64,000 bases of DNA from Novosphingobium sp. Leaf2 (GTDB taxonomy: Bacteria > Pseudomonadota > Alphaproteobacteria > Sphingomonadales > Sphingomonadaceae), in NCBI RefSeq assembly GCF_001421325.1, contig NZ_LMJY01000012.1, positions 1 through 64,000 of the forward strand, given 5' to 3'. The stretch's first letter is position 1; every line of letters starts with the position of its first letter. This document shows, piece by piece, positions 61,281 to 64,000 of this stretch. The notes beneath the pieces are model-generated. The model searched no databases. It worked only from the letters and a program-made list of their open reading frames with translations, and was not told the DNA's origin. Position numbers and translations under genes: made by a program.

Positions 61281-62489
61281 TCAGCGCAGGCTGACGACGT
61301 TGTCCGAAACGCGCACGTCCTTGCGGCCAGTGTAAAGGCTGGTCATCGGCTCGTCCTGCGCCATCACGACATCGCCAGAACCGAACCCGTTGAACGCCGT
61401 GCGCATCGCCGCGCCATAGGCGCCCAGCATGCCCACTTCGATCCAGTCCCCGGCCTTGATGTCGGCGGGGAGCAGGAACGGGCCTTCCATGAAGTCCGCA
61501 TCGTCGCACGTGGGGCCGTAGAAGGAGAATTCCTTCATCTCGGACGCTCGTTCACCCTCACGCGCAATAGCCTTCACCGGAAAGCGCCAGGCGACGTGGG
61601 CGGCATCGTATAGCGCGCCGTATGCACCATCGTTGATGAACAGTTCATCGCCCCGGCGCTTCTCTACCTTGACGATCAGCGAGTTGTATTCCGCTGCCAG
61701 CGCACGGCCGGGTTCGCACCACAGTTCGGCGTTGTAGGCGATCGGCAGGGCTTCAAAGTGGCGGTGAATGATCGCGAAGTAATCTTCCAGCGGCGGCGGC
61801 TCCATGCCCGGGTAGGACGAAGGAAAGCCTCCGCCCACATCGATCATGTCGATGACGACGCCGGCATCGGCAATCGCCGCACGGGCGCGTTCCAGCGCCT
61901 GCACGTAAGCAAACGGCGTCATTGCCTGCGAGCCGACGTGGAAGCATACGCCCAGCCAGTCCGCCACCTGACGGGTTGCCTGCAGCAGTTCGCCAGCATC
62001 GGCCAGATCGATCCCAAACTTAGAGGCAAGGCTCAGCTCGGAATATTCGGAAGATACGCGCAAGCGAACGCACAGGCGCAGATCGCGCGCCTCGTTTCCG
62101 TCAACATCGGTGGTCGCTGCAACAATCTTCTCGACCTCCTCGACAGTGTCGAGGCTGAAGGTGCGCACGCCGTGTTCGAAGTACGCCTCGCGGATCGCGC
62201 TGGCGGTCTTCACGGGGTGCATGAAGCACAGCGTAGCGGCCGGCAAGGTGGCGCGCACCATGCGAACTTCAGCGATCGAAGCGACGTCGTAGTGCGTGAT
62301 CCCGTTGTCCCACAGCACCCGGATGAGATCGGGAGAGGGGTTCGCCTTCACCGCATAGAGCGACTTGCCAGGAAACTTCGTGGCGAAGAATCGGGCAGCC
62401 CGGGCCGCGGCATGCGGACGGTTGAGGATCACGGGTTCGTCAGGCGCGAGTGCGCCCGCTACAGCCGATGCATCAAGAAAAGTGTGCAA
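61281..62489 (-). CDS. ornithine/lysine decarboxylase, fold-type III PLP
   Basis: A 402-residue decarboxylase when started at the TTG at 62489. PLP lysine K48 lies in SLYAVKANPSP; FHVGSQA, DVGGGFPSSYPGM, CEPGRALAAE and the active-site Cys region YGPTCDDADF match eukaryotic-like ornithine decarboxylases, which make putrescine. The frame is open to an ATG at 62627, but that extension has no ribosome site and unlike composition. GGGGG lies close upstream of the TTG. The adjacent nspC supports a polyamine role. Confidence 0.88.
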   Translation of the reverse strand: MHTFLDASAVAGALAPDEPVILNRPHAAARAARFFATKFPGKSLYAVKANPSPDLIRVLWDNGITHYDVASIAEVRMVRATLPAATLCFMHPVKTASAIREAYFEHGVRTFSLDTVEEVEKIVAATTDVDGNEARDLRLCVRLRVSSEYSELSLASKFGIDLADAGELLQATRQVADWLGVCFHVGSQAMTPFAYVQALERARAAIADAGVVIDMIDVGGGFPSSYPGMEPPPLEDYFAIIHRHFEALPIAYNAELWCEPGRALAAEYNSLIVKVEKRRGDELFINDGAYGALYDAAHVAWRFPVKAIAREGERASEMKEFSFYGPTCDDADFMEGPFLLPADIKAGDWIEVGMLGAYGAAMRTAFNGFGSGDVVMAQDEPMTSLYTGRKDVRVSDNVVSLR

Positions 62490-62839
62490 ATCAAGGGACC
62501 CCCAAACGGTGTTTGTGCCAAAAAGCTGCCTTGCGGTTTGGAAGTCCCCATGGGGCAGCGAGGGGCGGATATAGGGCTCAGGTCCTGAATCGCAAGTGAA
62601 AAACGGACCCTGTAACAAAAACGTCATCGTACGATCAGGGATGACGAACAGACGTCAAAAATATTTCAGAAATGTGATGTATATCAGAACGTTAAGACAG
62701 GAAGCCTGTGAGGATACCTGATACCGACATCGAGCGTAGAATGTGGTGCGCATGAATGTCTGAAACGCACCGCCGCCCTATACGGCTGCAAGGTGATTCG
62801 AGCGTATCAGCCAGACCGCACCGCGAACGCGGCCAACCG
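62490..62839 (-). promoter_or_regulatory. leader/promoter region of ornithine decarboxylase gene
   Basis: A 350-base gap between the nspC stop and the probable decarboxylase start. On the minus strand three segments compete for pairing: CAGGGTCC (62612-62605), GGACCTG (62585-62579) and GGGGGTCCC (62503-62495). The second can pair with either of the others, and the third covers the probable ribosome site. Such alternation is typical of translational switches or attenuators. A weak hairpin (ACAGG/CCTGT, 62697-62709) lies nearer nspC. Confidence 0.4.
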
Positions 62840-64000
62840 TCAGCTCAGCCGGTCGCGGAAATCTTCGTATGTGAACTGGCGCACGCATTCCAACGCGTCA
62901 CTTTCCGAATCCCACAACCAGATCGAAGGTAGCGGCACGCCGTTGAACGTGGTCGTCTTCACCATCGAATAATGCGCCTGGTCCAAAAACGCGAAGCGTT
63001 GGCCCGGCTCCGGCTCGACGGGCATGACGTAATCCCCGATCACGTCTCCAGCGAGGCACGAGGGGCCACCCAGCCGGATCGGCTCGGCATCGCCGGTATC
63101 GCCCTCGTCCAGCATGGCGGGACGATAGGGCGCCTCGATGACATCGGGCATGTGGCAGGTAGCGGAAATATCCACCACCGCCACCGGCATCCCGTTCCAG
63201 CCCACGTCAAGGATGGTGCCCACCAGTATCCCGGCATCCAGCGCCACCGCCTCACCCGGCTCGATGTAGATCTGCGCGCCGGTGTCCTCGGCCATGTCAG
63301 CCAAAAATTCGATCAGCTCCTCACGCTGGTAATCGGCGCGGGTAACGTGGTGGCCTCCGCCGATGTTGATCCACTTAAACTGGCCGAAATACGGCTCCAG
63401 ATAATCGAACACCTTCTCCCACGTGCGCTGTAGGGGCTCGAAATCCTGCTCGCACAAATTGTGGAAATGGATGCCGTCCACCAGTTCGACATGCTCTGCC
63501 GTCAACTGGTCGATCGGGAAGCCCAGGCGTGAATGCGGGGCGGACGGATCGTACTTGAGCACTTCGCCTTCGGGGTGCTGCGGGTTGATCCGCAGGCCGA
63601 TATCGAAACGGTCGCCGCGCGCCCGCGCGCCCTCGATAAAGGGCCAGAACCGCTCGATCTGGGTGGGTGAATTGAAAACCACATGGTCGGAGAGGCGCAG
63701 GATCTCGTCCATGTCCTCGGGCTTATAGGCCGCGCAGTACGTTGTGATTTCGCCGTCGTAGAACTCGGACGCCAGGCGCGCTTCCCACAGGCCCGAGGTG
63801 CATACGCCGTCGAGATATTCGCCCACGATGGGCGCGGTGGACCACATCGAGAACGCTTTCAGCGCACAGAGAACTTTCGCGCCGGACTGCTCACCAATGT
63901 CAGCCAGCACCCGCAGGTTGGCGCGCAACTTTGCCGCGTCCACCACGAAGGCGGGGCTGTCCACGCGGGACAGATCGAAATCGGCAAAGGCGCCCGGATC
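62840..64000 (-). CDS. nspC: carboxynorspermidine decarboxylase (partial, start beyond window)
   Basis: A fold-type III PLP decarboxylase whose frame remains open to the right edge; its N-terminus lies outside. DSPAFVVDAAKLRANL, PLP lysine in LCALKAFSMW, SRLGFPIDQL, GIHFHNLCEQDFEPL and INIGGGHHVTRADY are NspC signatures, as is GGPSCLAGDVIGDY near the C-terminus. It decarboxylates carboxy(nor)spermidine in the alternative spermidine route. An in-frame GTG at 63964 is unlikely to be the start, since family-like residues continue upstream. Confidence 0.93.
   Translation of the reverse strand, partial: DPGAFADFDLSRVDSPAFVVDAAKLRANLRVLADIGEQSGAKVLCALKAFSMWSTAPIVGEYLDGVCTSGLWEARLASEFYDGEITTYCAAYKPEDMDEILRLSDHVVFNSPTQIERFWPFIEGARARGDRFDIGLRINPQHPEGEVLKYDPSAPHSRLGFPIDQLTAEHVELVDGIHFHNLCEQDFEPLQRTWEKVFDYLEPYFGQFKWINIGGGHHVTRADYQREELIEFLADMAEDTGAQIYIEPGEAVALDAGILVGTILDVGWNGMPVAVVDISATCHMPDVIEAPYRPAMLDEGDTGDAEPIRLGGPSCLAGDVIGDYVMPVEPEPGQRFAFLDQAHYSMVKTTTFNGVPLPSIWLWDSESDALECVRQFTYEDFRDRLS

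Noticed and set aside
1..64000. CRISPR array, rRNA operon or prophage
   Set aside because: No regularly spaced repeats, rRNA-like sequence or phage structural genes were seen.

Overview
The window reads as chromosomal DNA of a high-GC alphaproteobacterium, most likely a sphingomonad (Novosphingobium/Sphingomonas-like). Supporting signs are a C4-pathway 5-aminolevulinate synthase, a small DUF1674 gene divergent from rsmB, a hisZ-purA pair, a large TonB-dependent receptor, a PEP-CTERM protein and alphaproteobacterial polyamine enzymes (aguB, ornithine decarboxylase, carboxynorspermidine decarboxylase). Placement below order level is inference.

Region 1 (1-4.0 kb) is accessory. The tail of an IS5-family transposase, then a visibly AT-richer segment, holds one large gene whose product joins a calcineurin-like metallophosphoesterase to a STAND/NACHT-type P-loop NTPase. 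The segment ends at the 3' side of a tRNA-Lys gene, a classical integration site. This single-gene module is the best candidate here for an undescribed conflict or phage-defence system.

Region 2 (4-24.4 kb) is mostly housekeeping and envelope: aguB-folK, an exported methyltransferase-like protein, msrA, a PEP-CTERM protein, rsmB/DUF1674, a five-gene MarR-FUSC-DUF1656-HlyD-OMF efflux operon in which every junction overlaps, hisZ-purA-L,D-transpeptidase, an EF-hand protein with a Gly/Met-rich stretch, an Amt-family transporter with altered pore residues, a nitronate monooxygenase-like flavoprotein, a lipoprotein methyltransferase and prfB.

Region 3 (24.5-39.9 kb) holds a copper module (copAB divergent from copC), a divergent infA with a coupled 49-aa gene, a small DUF2384-like gene cluster, the D-alanine catabolic operon alr-dadA-ridA with a divergent Lrp regulator, dnaN, fabD-fabG, a VOC protein, and a divergent peptidoglycan-recycling pair (LD-carboxypeptidase and Mpl-like ligase).

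Region 4 (40-50.7 kb) has an orphan flagellin, a SWIB protein, an M1 aminopeptidase, the rpsF-rpsR-rplI operon, amn, and a TonB receptor behind a very AT-rich palindromic control region.

Region 5 (50.8-64 kb) has a sulfotransferase-like gene, the plsY-dprA-membrane protein-topA-small HTH-like operon, murI followed by a membrane-anchored metallo-beta-lactamase-like protein lacking its metal motif, hemA, an old yellow enzyme, and ornithine decarboxylase with upstream nspC, which runs off the right edge.

No rRNA, CRISPR array or prophage was seen. Coordinates come from reading the sequence; alternative starts are noted where relevant.
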